DNA of 64,000 nucleotides from Nocardia sp. CC227C (GCF_030767025.1 NZ_JASITE010000003.1:1-64000); one strand, 5' to 3'; numbered from the stretch's first letter, positions 24,817-34,454 are shown. Notes: generated by a model not told the origin, from the sequence alone. Numbers and translations: made by a program.

Positions 24817-26163
24817 TCAGGCCACCGCCTTCTCGAGTTCGGCCAGGCCGCTCTCCAGATGTTCGGGCAGCCGGTCCAGGTGCGGGACGCGCCGGCAGCC
24901 GACGATGCCGAAATCGAGGTTGTCGCCATTGGTGTTGAGGGTGATGTTCATGGCCTGGCTCTCGAAGGGGATCGAGAGGGGGTAGTTGGCGTCCAGGCGC
25001 GCGCCCTGGAAGTAGACGGGGGTGCGCGGTCCCGGGACATTGGAGATCACCAGATTGAACGGCATCCGGGGCAGGGCGTCGAAGCCGGGCAGCAGGGAGA
25101 CGCCGAGGGGCGCCATGAGCAGGGCCGACAGCGCGATGGCCTCCAGCTGCGGAAGCTGGGTGAAGATCTGCTTGGCGTCGCGCATGGAGGTGCTGATGGT
25201 TTCCAGGCGGGCGACCGGGTCCGCGATATTCGTGCCGAGGTTGCACAGGCAGGCGGCCACGATATTGCCGTCGGTCTCGGCCTCGGTGCGGATGTTCACC
25301 GGCACCATGGCGATGAGCGGCTGGTCGGGCAGCGCGTCGTGGTCCATGAGGTATTCGCGCAGTGCGGCGGAGCTCATGGCCAGCACGACATCGTTGACGG
25401 TGGCGCCGGTGGCGGTCCGCACCGCATTGATCCGCTCCATCGGCCATGACCGCACCGCGATCCGGCGCGCTCCGCCGATCGGCACGTTGAACATGGTGGG
25501 CGGCGCGGTCATGGGCAGCTCCAGGCGGCCGTCGAGCACGCCGCGCAGCGGGCCTACGGCGGCGCGGGCACCGGATACCGTGCGCGGCAGTGCCTTTCGC
25601 AGTTGCTGCCACGGGCTCACCGGTTCGGCGTGCGGCCGGGCCGGAGCGCCCATGGTCCACGGCACCCGCAGTTCGGTATCGAGCGGATCATCGGTGAGGG
25701 TGCGTTGCAGCAGGCGCATGGCGGAGACGCCGTCGATGAGGGCGTGATGGATCTTGATGTAGACCGCGAACCGGCCGTCGTCGAGCCCCTCGATGAGCCG
25801 CGCCTCCCACAGCGGCCGGTGCCGGTCCAGCAGCTGTCCGTGCAGGCGGGCGGTCAGGTCCAGCAGTTCGGACATGCCGCCGGGCGCGGGCAGGGCCGAA
25901 CGCCGCAGGTGGTAGCTCAGGTCCACCTCGTCGGCGTGGTGCCAGGACACGCTGGAGAAGCCGCCGAACAGACCGCGGCTGGGATGACGGCGGAAGCGGG
26001 TGCGCACGTCGGTCGCCGAGGTCATCCGGCGGAACACGTCGCGGGTGAACGTCGGCCCGGCGTCGGCGGGCGGTTCGAACAGCTGCAAGCCGCCCACGTG
26101 CATCGGGTGCTCACGGGATTCGATGCCCAGGAAGATCGCGTCGATGGGGTTGAGAAGATCCAT
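24817..26163 (-). CDS. Wax ester synthase/diacylglycerol acyltransferase (WS/DGAT)
   Basis: A 448-residue WS/DGAT. The catalytic motif HHALIDG is at 139-145 and the C-terminal NLVISNVPGP motif is present. It esterifies acyl-CoA to diacylglycerol or long-chain alcohol, making storage triacylglycerol or wax esters at the membrane-lipid droplet interface. Length is normal. It sits close to a TetR-SDR-acyl-CoA ligase-lipase group, suggesting a lipid storage theme, but it is separated from it by an unrelated oxygenase gene. Confidence 0.93.
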   Translation of the reverse strand: MDLLNPIDAIFLGIESREHPMHVGGLQLFEPPADAGPTFTRDVFRRMTSATDVRTRFRRHPSRGLFGGFSSVSWHHADEVDLSYHLRRSALPAPGGMSELLDLTARLHGQLLDRHRPLWEARLIEGLDDGRFAVYIKIHHALIDGVSAMRLLQRTLTDDPLDTELRVPWTMGAPARPHAEPVSPWQQLRKALPRTVSGARAAVGPLRGVLDGRLELPMTAPPTMFNVPIGGARRIAVRSWPMERINAVRTATGATVNDVVLAMSSAALREYLMDHDALPDQPLIAMVPVNIRTEAETDGNIVAACLCNLGTNIADPVARLETISTSMRDAKQIFTQLPQLEAIALSALLMAPLGVSLLPGFDALPRMPFNLVISNVPGPRTPVYFQGARLDANYPLSIPFESQAMNITLNTNGDNLDFGIVGCRRVPHLDRLPEHLESGLAELEKAVA

Positions 26164-26253
26164 GTGTCATCGCCTGTGCCGGGTGGGGCAGATGTTGCCC
26201 GGGAGTACGGTTCGGCGACACTGCCCCCCGCTGCGTATCAGTGAACGAGGCTA

Positions 26254-27027
26254 TCACGGTACTTGATTCGTCATAGCCGCTTCACCCGCGATCAAACCTG
26301 GTCCGGGCGTGTCGGGGGCGGGGCGGGCGCTCGCCCGCGCGGTGCGCACCCGCTCCGGATCGCCGCGCGCCGCGAAGCTCATGCTCACGATGGTGCGATG
26401 GCCGTGCTCGAAGGGATATACGCGGTGCAGGGTGCTGGCGGTGCGCATGAGGTACAGGTCGCCGGGCTGCAATTCCCAGGAGCGAATGGGATTTCGCGTG
26501 AGGGTGCGATGAATGTCCTCGCGATAGTGCGAGCGGCGGGTGTGCGCGACGGTCTGGACGAATCCGCCTTCCGCCAGCGGCGGACATTCCACCACCAGAA
26601 CGAAGGCGAAAGAGTAGTCGTCCCAATGCCATTGGCACGGCTCGTCGTGGTGCCGCCGGGCGATCGCGTAGCGGGGTGCGTCCGGGCGGGGCAGCACCGT
26701 CTCGGCCGCCACCGTGGAAAGCTTGTGCCGCAGCGCATCACAGTCGTAGAGCTGCGGGATCAGCACGGCGTGCGTGTCGATGGTCCGCGCCGGGATGTCG
26801 ATGCCGTACGACGTCGGCGCCGACTCGATGGGCAGCTGTTCGCCCCATCGCCGGTGGTGCTCGACGAGGGCAAGCGCCTCCGCGGCCAGCGCCCGCTTCA
26901 CGCGATAGGGCAGCAGGAATCCCAGACGCGCGATACCGGTTTCGGCGAGCCGGTTGCGCGAATGCAGAAGTGCGTCCGGATCCACTCCGATCAGATGACG
27001 GCGTGCCGCCTCCAGTGTGCTGTGCAC
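26254..27027 (-). CDS. Putative Fe(II)/2-oxoglutarate oxygenase (BesD/HalD-like fold)
   Basis: A 257-residue protein resembling the 2-oxoglutarate-dependent BesD/HalD family. It shows HWD (His134-Asp136), distal His201 in LHRVYP and Arg211, i.e. a full iron facial triad plus a cosubstrate arginine. The carboxylate is kept, which favours hydroxylation over halogenation. Substrate unknown. The open frame starts at 27162, but its first 45 codons cross two inverted repeats and lack family likeness, so GTG 27027 is chosen; the start is not certain. It is divergent from the TetR gene. Confidence 0.65.
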   Translation of the reverse strand: MHSTLEAARRHLIGVDPDALLHSRNRLAETGIARLGFLLPYRVKRALAAEALALVEHHRRWGEQLPIESAPTSYGIDIPARTIDTHAVLIPQLYDCDALRHKLSTVAAETVLPRPDAPRYAIARRHHDEPCQWHWDDYSFAFVLVVECPPLAEGGFVQTVAHTRRSHYREDIHRTLTRNPIRSWELQPGDLYLMRTASTLHRVYPFEHGHRTIVSMSFAARGDPERVRTARASARPAPDTPGPGLIAGEAAMTNQVP

Positions 27028-27036
27028 ATATTCAAT

Positions 27037-27073
27037 GGTAATTCCTTGCCCGACAAGGAATATGAGAATTACC
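27037..27073. promoter_or_regulatory. Nested inverted repeats upstream of the oxygenase gene
   Basis: Inner repeat ATTCCTTG-cccga-CAAGGAAT (27041-27061) lies inside outer repeat GGTAATTC...GAATTACC (27037-27044 and 27066-27073). Both are perfect. They end 10 bp before the chosen start codon, so this is a likely operator region. Confidence 0.55.
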
Positions 27074-27136
27074 CACGACCTTCTGTATCGCGACACGATC
27101 GCGGGTGGCCGGGCCGGTGTGCGGTGGCCCGGGGGG

Positions 27137-27193
27137 TTGACGTGAAGCCCGGTTACGGGCATTCTGAACCTTGTTCAATATGAACCGTGTTCA
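27137..27193 (+). promoter_or_regulatory. Promoter with two tandem TetR-type operators
   Basis: TTGACG (27137-27142), 17 nt, CATTCT (27160-27165). Two identical-pattern palindromes TGAAC-NNN-GTTCA lie at 27165-27177 and 27181-27193, 16 bp apart, covering the -10 edge and the transcription start. This is a typical autorepression layout for the TetR gene that follows. Confidence 0.75.
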
Positions 27194-27209
27194 GAAACGG
27201 AGCGGCGGC

Positions 27210-27845
27210 ATGGCCAAATGGGGTGACCGCGACGCGCGCCGACGCGACATTCTCGACGCCGGGCGCGCCCTGCTGATCGAACACGGCTTCGGGGCCCTCC
27301 AGATGCGGGACGTGGCCAAGGGCGCCGGGATCAGCCCCGGCACCGTGTACACCTACTTCGCCACCAAGGAAGCGCTGTACGCGGCGCTCTACGCGCAGCG
27401 CCTGCACGAATTCGCCGACACCATCGAACCCGTGTGCGCCGCCGCGGACGACGCCGAGGACCTGTATGTCGCCGTCGCCACCGAATACCTCGATGTCTAC
27501 CGGGTCTACGGGCGGGAACTGAACGTCTGGAGCGTGCTCGCCGGTGAGGTCCACCTGGACCCGGAGGTGGGCGGCGTGCTGGCCGCCGCGGCGGGACGGG
27601 TGCTCGCCGTGACCCGCCGGGCGGTGGTGCGGCTGGGCGGCCACGACACCCCCGAGGACGAATTCGGCCCGGCGCTGGTGCTGCTGTGGTCCTCGATCAA
27701 CGGCCTGGCCGATCACTTCACCAGCGTCCGCCAGTACCTGCACGCCTACGGCTGGGAGGAACTGGTGCGGTTCGCCGCGCGCACCCTCGCCGTCGGGCTC
27801 GCCGGTACGGCGGGGGAGCGCGCCATCGAGGAGAGACAGCGATGA
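27210..27845 (+). CDS. TetR/AcrR-family repressor
   Basis: A 211-residue TetR regulator with an N-terminal HTH (MRDVAKGAGISPGTVYTYF, about 32-50) and a variable ligand domain. The open frame starts at 27171, inside the operators; ATG 27210 is chosen because GGAG (27199-27202) lies 7 nt upstream and the protein then starts 12 residues before the first helix. Its stop overlaps the SDR start (ATGA). It probably represses the TetR-SDR-ligase-lipase operon; an acyl-CoA-type ligand is plausible from the neighbours. Confidence 0.92.
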   Translation: MAKWGDRDARRRDILDAGRALLIEHGFGALQMRDVAKGAGISPGTVYTYFATKEALYAALYAQRLHEFADTIEPVCAAADDAEDLYVAVATEYLDVYRVYGRELNVWSVLAGEVHLDPEVGGVLAAAAGRVLAVTRRAVVRLGGHDTPEDEFGPALVLLWSSINGLADHFTSVRQYLHAYGWEELVRFAARTLAVGLAGTAGERAIEERQR

Positions 27846-28741
27846 GTCTGTGGGACAACGTCGTCCACACCGCCCGCGGCGCGGCCGACCGGGTGGTGAA
27901 CCCGCCGCGGCTGCGGGACCCGGAAGCATTGCGCGCCGCGGTATCCGGGCGGACCGTGCTGGTCACCGGCGCGTCGTACGGCTTGGGCGCGGCCACCGCG
28001 CGGCTGCTCGGCGCGTCCGGTGCCACGGTGCTGCTGGTGGCCCGCACCGCCGACCGGCTGGAAGCCCTCGCCGCCGAGATCGAGGCCGAGGGCGGCCGGG
28101 CCGTCGCCTGTCCGGCCGACCTGTCCGACGAGACGGCGGTGGCGGAGCTGGCCAAGACGATCACCGAGCGGCACGGCGCGCCGGACGTGATCGTCAGCAA
28201 CGCGGGCAAATCCCTGCGCCGCTCCCTGCATCTGCAATACGACCGATTCCACGACTTCGAACGCACCATCGACATCAACTATCTGGGCCCGATCGGGTTG
28301 CTGCTGGGGCTGCTGCCCGCCATGCGGGAGCGCGGCGGCGGGCACATCGTGAACGTCTCCACCATCGGCGTGCGCATCGCGCCCGGCCCGCGCTGGGGTG
28401 CGTATCAGGCGTCGAAGGGGGCCTTCGACACCTGGCTGCGCAGCGTGAGCCCGGAGATCCGGCGCGACGGGGTCACCGTGACCACCATCTATATGGCGCT
28501 CATCTACACCCGGATGAGTGCGCCCACGCCGATCATGCGTGCCCTGCCCGGCCTGTTCCCGGACGAGGCTGCGCAGATCGTGGCGCGGGCCATCGTGCGG
28601 CGGCCGCGCGGTATCGAGCCGTGGTGGGTGTGGCCCGCCGGGGTGGCTTCGGCCGCCGCGCCGGGCGCGATGGACCTGCTCATGCGCGGCTGGACCCGGT
28701 TCACCCGCGATACCGATGCGGCGCTTGGGAAGTCGTCATGA
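27842..28741 (+). CDS. Short-chain dehydrogenase/reductase
   Basis: A 299-residue SDR. Cofactor motif TGASYGLG is at 42-49, NAG in VSNAGKS, and catalytic Ser/Tyr/Lys in NVSTIG and YQASKG. The N-terminal 35 residues and a C-terminal hydrophobic stretch (WVWPAGVASAAAPGAMDLLM) suggest membrane association. ATG 27842 overlaps the tetR stop, and its own stop overlaps the ligase ATG. It may act on fatty acyl chains, but the substrate is unproven. Confidence 0.9.
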   Translation: MSLWDNVVHTARGAADRVVNPPRLRDPEALRAAVSGRTVLVTGASYGLGAATARLLGASGATVLLVARTADRLEALAAEIEAEGGRAVACPADLSDETAVAELAKTITERHGAPDVIVSNAGKSLRRSLHLQYDRFHDFERTIDINYLGPIGLLLGLLPAMRERGGGHIVNVSTIGVRIAPGPRWGAYQASKGAFDTWLRSVSPEIRRDGVTVTTIYMALIYTRMSAPTPIMRALPGLFPDEAAQIVARAIVRRPRGIEPWWVWPAGVASAAAPGAMDLLMRGWTRFTRDTDAALGKSS

Positions 28742-30330
28742 CCGCGCCGTTGGCCGAGGTCGCCGCGGCGGTCACCAGATCCGGCATCCTGGCCCCGATG
28801 ACTCCGCCCGCGCTGGCACGCATGGCAGGTGCGGTATGGCGCGGGCCGAATATCGCCACCCTGCTGAGTATCTCGGCCGCCCGCTGGCCGCACCGCATCG
28901 CCCTGGTGGACGAGCGCAGCCCGCTCACCTTCGCGACCCTGCACCATCGGGTGCGGGCCCTCGCGGGCGGCCTGCGCACCGAATACGGTGTCGGCCACGG
29001 CGATCCGGTACTGGTGATGTGCCGCAACGGCCGCGCCTTCGTGGAAGCCGCGCTGGCCGCCGCCCTGTGCGGCGCGGATATGGTGCTGTGCAATACCGAA
29101 TTCCACGCCGACGCGCTGCGCCGCACCCTGTCCGAGCAACGCGCCTCGGTCTTGATATGCGATGCGGAATTCATCGAGAAGGTCCGCGCCGCAGGCTATC
29201 GCGGCCCTCTTCTGGTCGGCGCGGGTGGGGCGGAGTGCACCCTGGAGGAGTTGATCCGGCTGGGGCATCGCGCGCCGGGGCGGATTCGGCCGGGGCGCAT
29301 CGTCATTCTCACCTCCGGGACGACCGGTGCGCCCAAGGGCGTGCCACGGCGGCCGTCGGTGCGGTCGTTCCTCGGCCCGGGGCTGAGCGCGCTGCACCGG
29401 CTGGGATTGCGCGGAGGTAGCACCATCGTGGTCGGGATTCCGCTGTTCCACGGCTTCGGGCTGGCGGTGCTGGCGCTCGGGCTGTCGCTCGGCGGGACCC
29501 TGGTGCTGCGCCGCCGCTTCGACCCGGAGGCGGCATTGGCCGCCACCGACATTCGGCGCGCGGAGGCATGGGCGGTCGTGCCCGTCATGTTGCAGCGGGT
29601 GCTGGACCTGCCGCCGGAGGTGCGCGCGCGGTACGACACCGCTTCGCTCGCGGCCGTGCTGTGCGGTGCCGCCCCGCTGACTCCCGCACTCGCGCAGCGG
29701 TTCATGGACGTCTTCGGCGAGGTGCTGTGCAACGGCTACGGCTCCTCCGAGATCGGCATCGCCGCGCTGGCCACGCCCGCGGAGCTGCGGGCCGCGCCGG
29801 GGACCGTGGGCAGACCGGTGGCGGGTGCCGCGGTGGCGGTGCTCGACTCCGCCGGTCGTCGCGTTCCGGCGGGCGGCACGGGGCGCATTTGCGTCGGTGG
29901 CGCACAGGGGTTCACGGGCTATTCCAGCGGGCACGACAAGCAGCGGGTGGCCGGGCTCATCGACTCCGGTGACCTGGGGCGATTCGATGCCGCGGGTCGG
30001 CTGTTCGTGGTCGGGCGCTCCGACGACATGATCATCTCCGGCGGGGAGAACGTTTATCCCCAAGCCGTGGAGAACGTTTTGGCCGCCCATCCCGATGTAT
30101 CGGATGTGGCGGTCTTGGGTGTGGACGACGAGGAATACGGTCAGCGGCTGGTGGCGTATGTCGTGGCCGCGACCGGATCGTCACCGTCCGTCACCCGATT
30201 GCGAGAGTATCTGTATCCCAACGTCTCTCGTTTCGAACGCCCCCGTGACATCATGATCACGGGGGAGATTCCCCGCAATGCCGCCGGCAAGATCGACCGC
30301 ACGGCCTTGCGACAGCAGTACGGCGGGTAG
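28738..30330 (+). CDS. Acyl-CoA synthetase (FadD12-like)
   Basis: A 530-residue ANL-superfamily acyl-CoA ligase. Motifs: phosphate loop ILTSGTTGAPKGVP, YGSSEIG, the DLGRFD aspartate region, GRSDDMIISGGENVYP, and C-terminal catalytic Lys in AAGKID. It activates a carboxylic (probably fatty) acid to its CoA thioester with ATP. Context of SDR, lipase and WS/DGAT recalls the M. tuberculosis Rv1425-Rv1428c region with FadD12, though gene order differs. It is coupled to the SDR by a 4-nt overlap. Confidence 0.9.
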   Translation: MTAPLAEVAAAVTRSGILAPMTPPALARMAGAVWRGPNIATLLSISAARWPHRIALVDERSPLTFATLHHRVRALAGGLRTEYGVGHGDPVLVMCRNGRAFVEAALAAALCGADMVLCNTEFHADALRRTLSEQRASVLICDAEFIEKVRAAGYRGPLLVGAGGAECTLEELIRLGHRAPGRIRPGRIVILTSGTTGAPKGVPRRPSVRSFLGPGLSALHRLGLRGGSTIVVGIPLFHGFGLAVLALGLSLGGTLVLRRRFDPEAALAATDIRRAEAWAVVPVMLQRVLDLPPEVRARYDTASLAAVLCGAAPLTPALAQRFMDVFGEVLCNGYGSSEIGIAALATPAELRAAPGTVGRPVAGAAVAVLDSAGRRVPAGGTGRICVGGAQGFTGYSSGHDKQRVAGLIDSGDLGRFDAAGRLFVVGRSDDMIISGGENVYPQAVENVLAAHPDVSDVAVLGVDDEEYGQRLVAYVVAATGSSPSVTRLREYLYPNVSRFERPRDIMITGEIPRNAAGKIDRTALRQQYGG

Positions 30331-30372
30331 GCCATGGGGAACATGCCTGCCCGGGATGTGAAAGGCGGATCG

Positions 30373-31506
30373 ATGATGACCGCGTTCCCGAACACCTCGG
30401 ATTTCACCGCGCACCAGCATTCGCCCGGGCGACTGCTGGAGGCGCGGCGGATGAAAGCGTATCTGCTTCCCGGACTGCGGCATCGAGCCCGCGCCTGGCA
30501 CATCCGCTACATGTCGACCAATGCGCAGGGCGCGCCCATCGAGGTCACCGGGACCGTGCTGGTGCCGCGGGCCCCGCACACCGACGGGCCGCGGCCGCTG
30601 ATCGGATACGCGGTCGGCACCCAGGGGCTGGCCGATTTCGTGGCCGCCGCGTCGTGGCAGCTGAGCCGCGGTCTGGAGTACGAATCGCTGTTCATCGCGC
30701 AGGCGCTGCGGCGCGGCTGGGCAGTGGCCATCACCGACTATCCCGGGCTCGGCAGCGACGGCACCCATCCGTATGTGATGGGGCGGGCGCTGGGTCCGTC
30801 GGTGCTGGACAGCATGCGGGCGGCCCGGCAACTGGCGGACGCGGGACTGGATCCGGACGGCCCGCTCGCCATCTGCGGCTACTCCGAGGGCGGCTGCGCG
30901 GCGGGCTGGGCGCTGCAATTGCAGCCCGGCTACGCGCCCGATCTGCCGCTGGTCGGCGGGGCGGTGGGTTCGCCGCCCGCGGATCTGGAGGGCATGTTCG
31001 AGGCGCACGACGGAAAGCTGTTCGCCTTCCTGCTGTTCTGGGCGGTCATGGGCATCGACGCCGCCTACCCCGAACTGAAGGTGCTCTCCCACCTCAAGCC
31101 CTCGGCCCGGATGCTGGCCGCGGTGCTGCGCCGCGCCCACGTGGTGCCCGGCTTCGCGTTCGGCATGGCCTACGGCGCGGTGCTGCCCACCCAGTCGGCG
31201 CGCTTCGTGCACCGCCACCCGCTCGAGGTGCCGGAGGTCCTCGCCCGCGTGCGCGAGAACCGCCTGGGTTCCATTCCGCCCGCCGCGCCGATCCTGCTCG
31301 GCGCGGGGACGGGGGAGCAGATCGTCCCGTTCAGCCAGACCGCCAACCTCTACGAGGACTGGCGCGAACTCGGCGTGGACGTCACGATGCACACCATGCC
31401 GCGCCTGGAACACCTCACCGGGGCCTTCGGCTTCGCGCCCCGGGCCTTCTCCTTCCTGGCCGACCGCTTCACCGAGAACCGCCTCCGGCGCCCCCTCAGC
31501 GCCTGA
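30373..31506 (+). CDS. LIP-family lipase/esterase
   Basis: A 377-residue secretory-lipase-family hydrolase with nucleophile Ser171 in CGYSEGG. LGAGTGEQIVP and LEHLTGAF carry candidate acid and base residues. No clear signal peptide is visible, so it may be cytosolic. ATG 30373 is chosen over 30334 because AAAGGCGG lies just upstream and the extra 13 residues look unrelated. It ends the TetR operon, suggesting that released fatty acids feed the ligase. Confidence 0.85.
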   Translation: MMTAFPNTSDFTAHQHSPGRLLEARRMKAYLLPGLRHRARAWHIRYMSTNAQGAPIEVTGTVLVPRAPHTDGPRPLIGYAVGTQGLADFVAAASWQLSRGLEYESLFIAQALRRGWAVAITDYPGLGSDGTHPYVMGRALGPSVLDSMRAARQLADAGLDPDGPLAICGYSEGGCAAGWALQLQPGYAPDLPLVGGAVGSPPADLEGMFEAHDGKLFAFLLFWAVMGIDAAYPELKVLSHLKPSARMLAAVLRRAHVVPGFAFGMAYGAVLPTQSARFVHRHPLEVPEVLARVRENRLGSIPPAAPILLGAGTGEQIVPFSQTANLYEDWRELGVDVTMHTMPRLEHLTGAFGFAPRAFSFLADRFTENRLRRPLSA

Positions 31507-31694
31507 CCGCCCAGCGCGGGTGATGCGCCGTCGCGCGCATCACCGGCACGGGCCCCTTCTTCCAGTTCGGTTGCTTTTCTTCCGAATCGGAGTGTTTTCC
31601 GCGAAGATCTATTTGCTGTGGGTACGCTGTGCCCGCGTTTGCTGTGGTGCCGATCGGATCGTTCGCAACGAAAACCCTCCCGAGGAGGATGTGC

Positions 31695-33428
31695 GTGACT
31701 GCCGTAGCTCCAAAACCCGAACAGAACCTCGAGGCCGCCAGGCCGTTCCCCCGGCGCGGCAGGCCGAAGGGCGGGTTCCTGCGTGACGCGGTCACCACGA
31801 CCGATCCGAAGACGCTCGGTCAGATGTACCTGTTCACCGCCATCTCGTTCTTCCTGATCGGCGGGTTGATGGCGCTGCTCATGCGCGCCGAGCTGGCGCG
31901 GCCGGGCCTGCAGTTCCTGTCGGCGGAACAGTTCAACCAGCTGTTCACCATGCACGGCACCATCATGCTGCTGTTCTACGCGACCGCGATCGTGTTCGGC
32001 TTCGCCAACATCATCCTGCCGTTGCAGATCGGCGCACCCGACGTCGCCTTCCCGCGCCTGAATGCCTTCAGCTACTGGCTGTACCTGTTCGGCGCGACCA
32101 TGGCCACGGCCGGTTTCATCACACCGGGCGGCGCGGCCGACTTCGGCTGGACCGCCTACATCCCGCTGTCGGACATCGTGCACTCGCCCGGCGTCGGCGC
32201 GGACCTGTGGATTCTCGGTCTGGCCGTCTCCGGTCTGGGCACCATTCTCGGCGGCGTCAATATGCTCACCACGGTGGTCTGCCTGCGCTGCCCGGGTATG
32301 ACCATGTTCCGCATGCCGGTGTTCACCTGGACCATCGCGGTCACGAGCATCCTGGTGCTGCTGGCCTTCCCGATTCTCACCGCGGCCCTGCTGGCGCTGT
32401 ACTACGACCGGCACCTGGGTGGGCACATCTACGATCCGGCCTCCGGCGGCACCATTCTCTACCAGCACCTGTTCTGGTTCTTCGGGCATCCAGAGGTGTA
32501 CATCATCGCGCTGCCGTTCTTCGGCATCATCTCCGAGGTGATCCCGGTGTTCAGCCGCAAGCCGGTCTTCGGCTACACCACGCTGATCTACGCGACCATC
32601 GCCATCGCGGCGCTGTCGGTGGCGGTGTGGGCGCACCACATGTACGCCACCGGCGCGGTGCTGCTGCCGTTCTTCTCGTTCATGACCTTCCTCATCGCGG
32701 TGCCCACCGGTGTGAAGTTCTTCAACTGGATCGGCACCATGTGGAAGGGGCAGCTGACCTTCGAGACGCCGATGCTGTTCGCGGTCGGCTTCATCGTCAC
32801 GTTCCTCTTCGGCGGCCTGTCCGGTGTGCTGCTCGCCAGCCCGCCGGTGGACTTCCACGTGTCCGACACCTATTTCGTGGTGGCGCACTTCCACTACGTG
32901 CTGTTCGGCACCATCGCCTTCGCCACCTACGCGGGCATCTACTTCTGGTTCCCCAAGATGACCGGCCGCATGCTGGACGAACGCCTGGGCAAGTGGCACT
33001 TCTGGACCACCTTCGTCGGCTTCCACGCCACCTTCCTGGTGCAGCACTGGCTGGGCAACGAGGGCATGCCGCGCCGTTACGCCGACTACCTGCCGATGGA
33101 CGGGTTCACCACGCTGAACACCATTTCCACCATCGGATCGTTCATTCTCGGCGCGTCGGTGCTGCCGTTCGTGTGGAACGTCTTCAAGTCCTACCGCTAC
33201 GGCGAGGTGGTGACGGTGGACGATCCGTGGGGCTACGGCAACTCCCTGGAGTGGGCGACCTCGTGCCCGCCGCCGCGGCACAACTTCTACGAGCTGCCGC
33301 GCATCCGCTCCGAGCGCCCGGCGTTCGAGCTGCACTACCCGCACATGATCGACCGCATGCGCGCGGAGGCGCACGTGGGCTGGGGCACCGGAAGCCAGCA
33401 CGAGGTGCGCGAAACCGAACGCGTCTGA
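31695..33428 (+). CDS. ctaD: Cytochrome c oxidase subunit I
   Basis: A 577-residue CtaD, the catalytic subunit of the aa3-type terminal oxidase. Twelve membrane segments are expected. Key motifs: heme a ligand in TMHGTIMLL, the His-Tyr pair in FFGHPEVYI, CuB ligands in [10 protein letters not shown]-channel [10 protein letters not shown], and heme ligands in [13 protein letters not shown] 31695 gives MTAVAPK, matching mycobacterial CtaD, and follows GAGGAGG (31682-31688) by 6 nt. No other oxidase subunit gene is near; such isolated ctaD genes are usual in actinomycetes. The 31507-31694 leader is relatively AT-rich. Confidence 0.96.
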   Translation: MTAVAPKPEQNLEAARPFPRRGRPKGGFLRDAVTTTDPKTLGQMYLFTAISFFLIGGLMALLMRAELARPGLQFLSAEQFNQLFTMHGTIMLLFYATAIVFGFANIILPLQIGAPDVAFPRLNAFSYWLYLFGATMATAGFITPGGAADFGWTAYIPLSDIVHSPGVGADLWILGLAVSGLGTILGGVNMLTTVVCLRCPGMTMFRMPVFTWTIAVTSILVLLAFPILTAALLALYYDRHLGGHIYDPASGGTILYQHLFWFFGHPEVYIIALPFFGIISEVIPVFSRKPVFGYTTLIYATIAIAALSVAVWAHHMYATGAVLLPFFSFMTFLIAVPTGVKFFNWIGTMWKGQLTFETPMLFAVGFIVTFLFGGLSGVLLASPPVDFHVSDTYFVVAHFHYVLFGTIAFATYAGIYFWFPKMTGRMLDERLGKWHFWTTFVGFHATFLVQHWLGNEGMPRRYADYLPMDGFTTLNTISTIGSFILGASVLPFVWNVFKSYRYGEVVTVDDPWGYGNSLEWATSCPPPRHNFYELPRIRSERPAFELHYPHMIDRMRAEAHVGWGTGSQHEVRETERV

Positions 33429-33500
33429 ATCGTCTGAATCGTCGGAATCGGCGCGGTGGCGTGCCCCGCCGCCGCGCCTCGGTGTGCTTATGCTGACCCG

Positions 33501-34454
33501 ATGACGCACCGTTGCCGAAAGTTCGCCATCGCCCTCGGCGTGGCCGTGCTGGCCCTGACCGGCTGCTCCGGAACCGACGACGGCCCCGACCGGGTCGAGG
33601 TCGGCGTCCTGGTGATCACCATGTTCGACCCGGAGTCCGAGGTATGGCTGCGGCGCGAGCAGCCGTCCACCACGGTGGAGGTGCCCGGTGCGTACAAACC
33701 GGTCACATGCAATGGCGACGGTCTGTGCGTGGCCGAGACCGGGCAGGGCAAATCCAATGCCGCCACCACCATGACCGCCATTCTCGCCAGCCCGAAGTTC
33801 GATTTCTCGCACGCCTGGTTCCTGACCGCCGGAATCGCGGGCACGCCGCCGGATCAGGGCACGCTCGGTTCCGCGGCCTGGGCCCGCTGGGTGGTGGACT
33901 TCGATCTCGGCAATCACCTCGATCCGGCCGAGGCACCCGAGGTGCCGTTCGGCTTCCTCCCGGTGGAGGACTACAACACCGCCGCCTACCGCCTCGACGA
34001 CGCCCTCGTCGAGACCGCCTACGAACTCACCCGCGAGGCCACCCTCGCCGACAGTCCCGAGGCCGCCGCCGAACGCGCGCAGTACCCGGGCCAGGCCGGG
34101 CGCACCCCGGATGTGCGGATCTGCGACACCATGACCGGTGACGACTACTTCTCCGGCAAGGTGCCCTCCGATACCGCCCGCTACATCATGGGCGTGCGCA
34201 GCAAGGGCGAGGGCGTGTACTGCACCACCCAGATGGAGGACAACGCCACCGCGACGGCATTGAACGGTTTCGGCTACCTCGACCGCTACCTGTCGCTGCG
34301 CACCGTCAGTAACTTCGACCAGCCCTTCCCCGGCCGGTCCGTGGTGGCGCATCTGGACCACTCCGGGCCGGGTTTCGCGCTGGCGCTGGAGAATCAGTAC
34401 ACCGTCGGCCGCCGCGTGGTGGACCACCTGTTGCGGAATCCGTATCAGAATTAG
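33501..34454 (+). CDS. Purine nucleoside permease-like lipoprotein (NUP family)
   Basis: A 317-residue NUP-family protein (related to fungal purine nucleoside permeases and nucleoside phosphorylase folds). The lipobox LTGC with Cys22 makes it a lipoprotein on the outer face of the cytoplasmic membrane. VLVITMFDPESEVWL, ETGQGKSNAATTM and TMEDNAT-like QMEDNATAT are typical. Its transport or binding role in bacteria is not established. TATGCT at 33489-33494 lies 6 nt before ATG 33501, so the mRNA is probably leaderless. Confidence 0.85.
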   Translation: MTHRCRKFAIALGVAVLALTGCSGTDDGPDRVEVGVLVITMFDPESEVWLRREQPSTTVEVPGAYKPVTCNGDGLCVAETGQGKSNAATTMTAILASPKFDFSHAWFLTAGIAGTPPDQGTLGSAAWARWVVDFDLGNHLDPAEAPEVPFGFLPVEDYNTAAYRLDDALVETAYELTREATLADSPEAAAERAQYPGQAGRTPDVRICDTMTGDDYFSGKVPSDTARYIMGVRSKGEGVYCTTQMEDNATATALNGFGYLDRYLSLRTVSNFDQPFPGRSVVAHLDHSGPGFALALENQYTVGRRVVDHLLRNPYQN

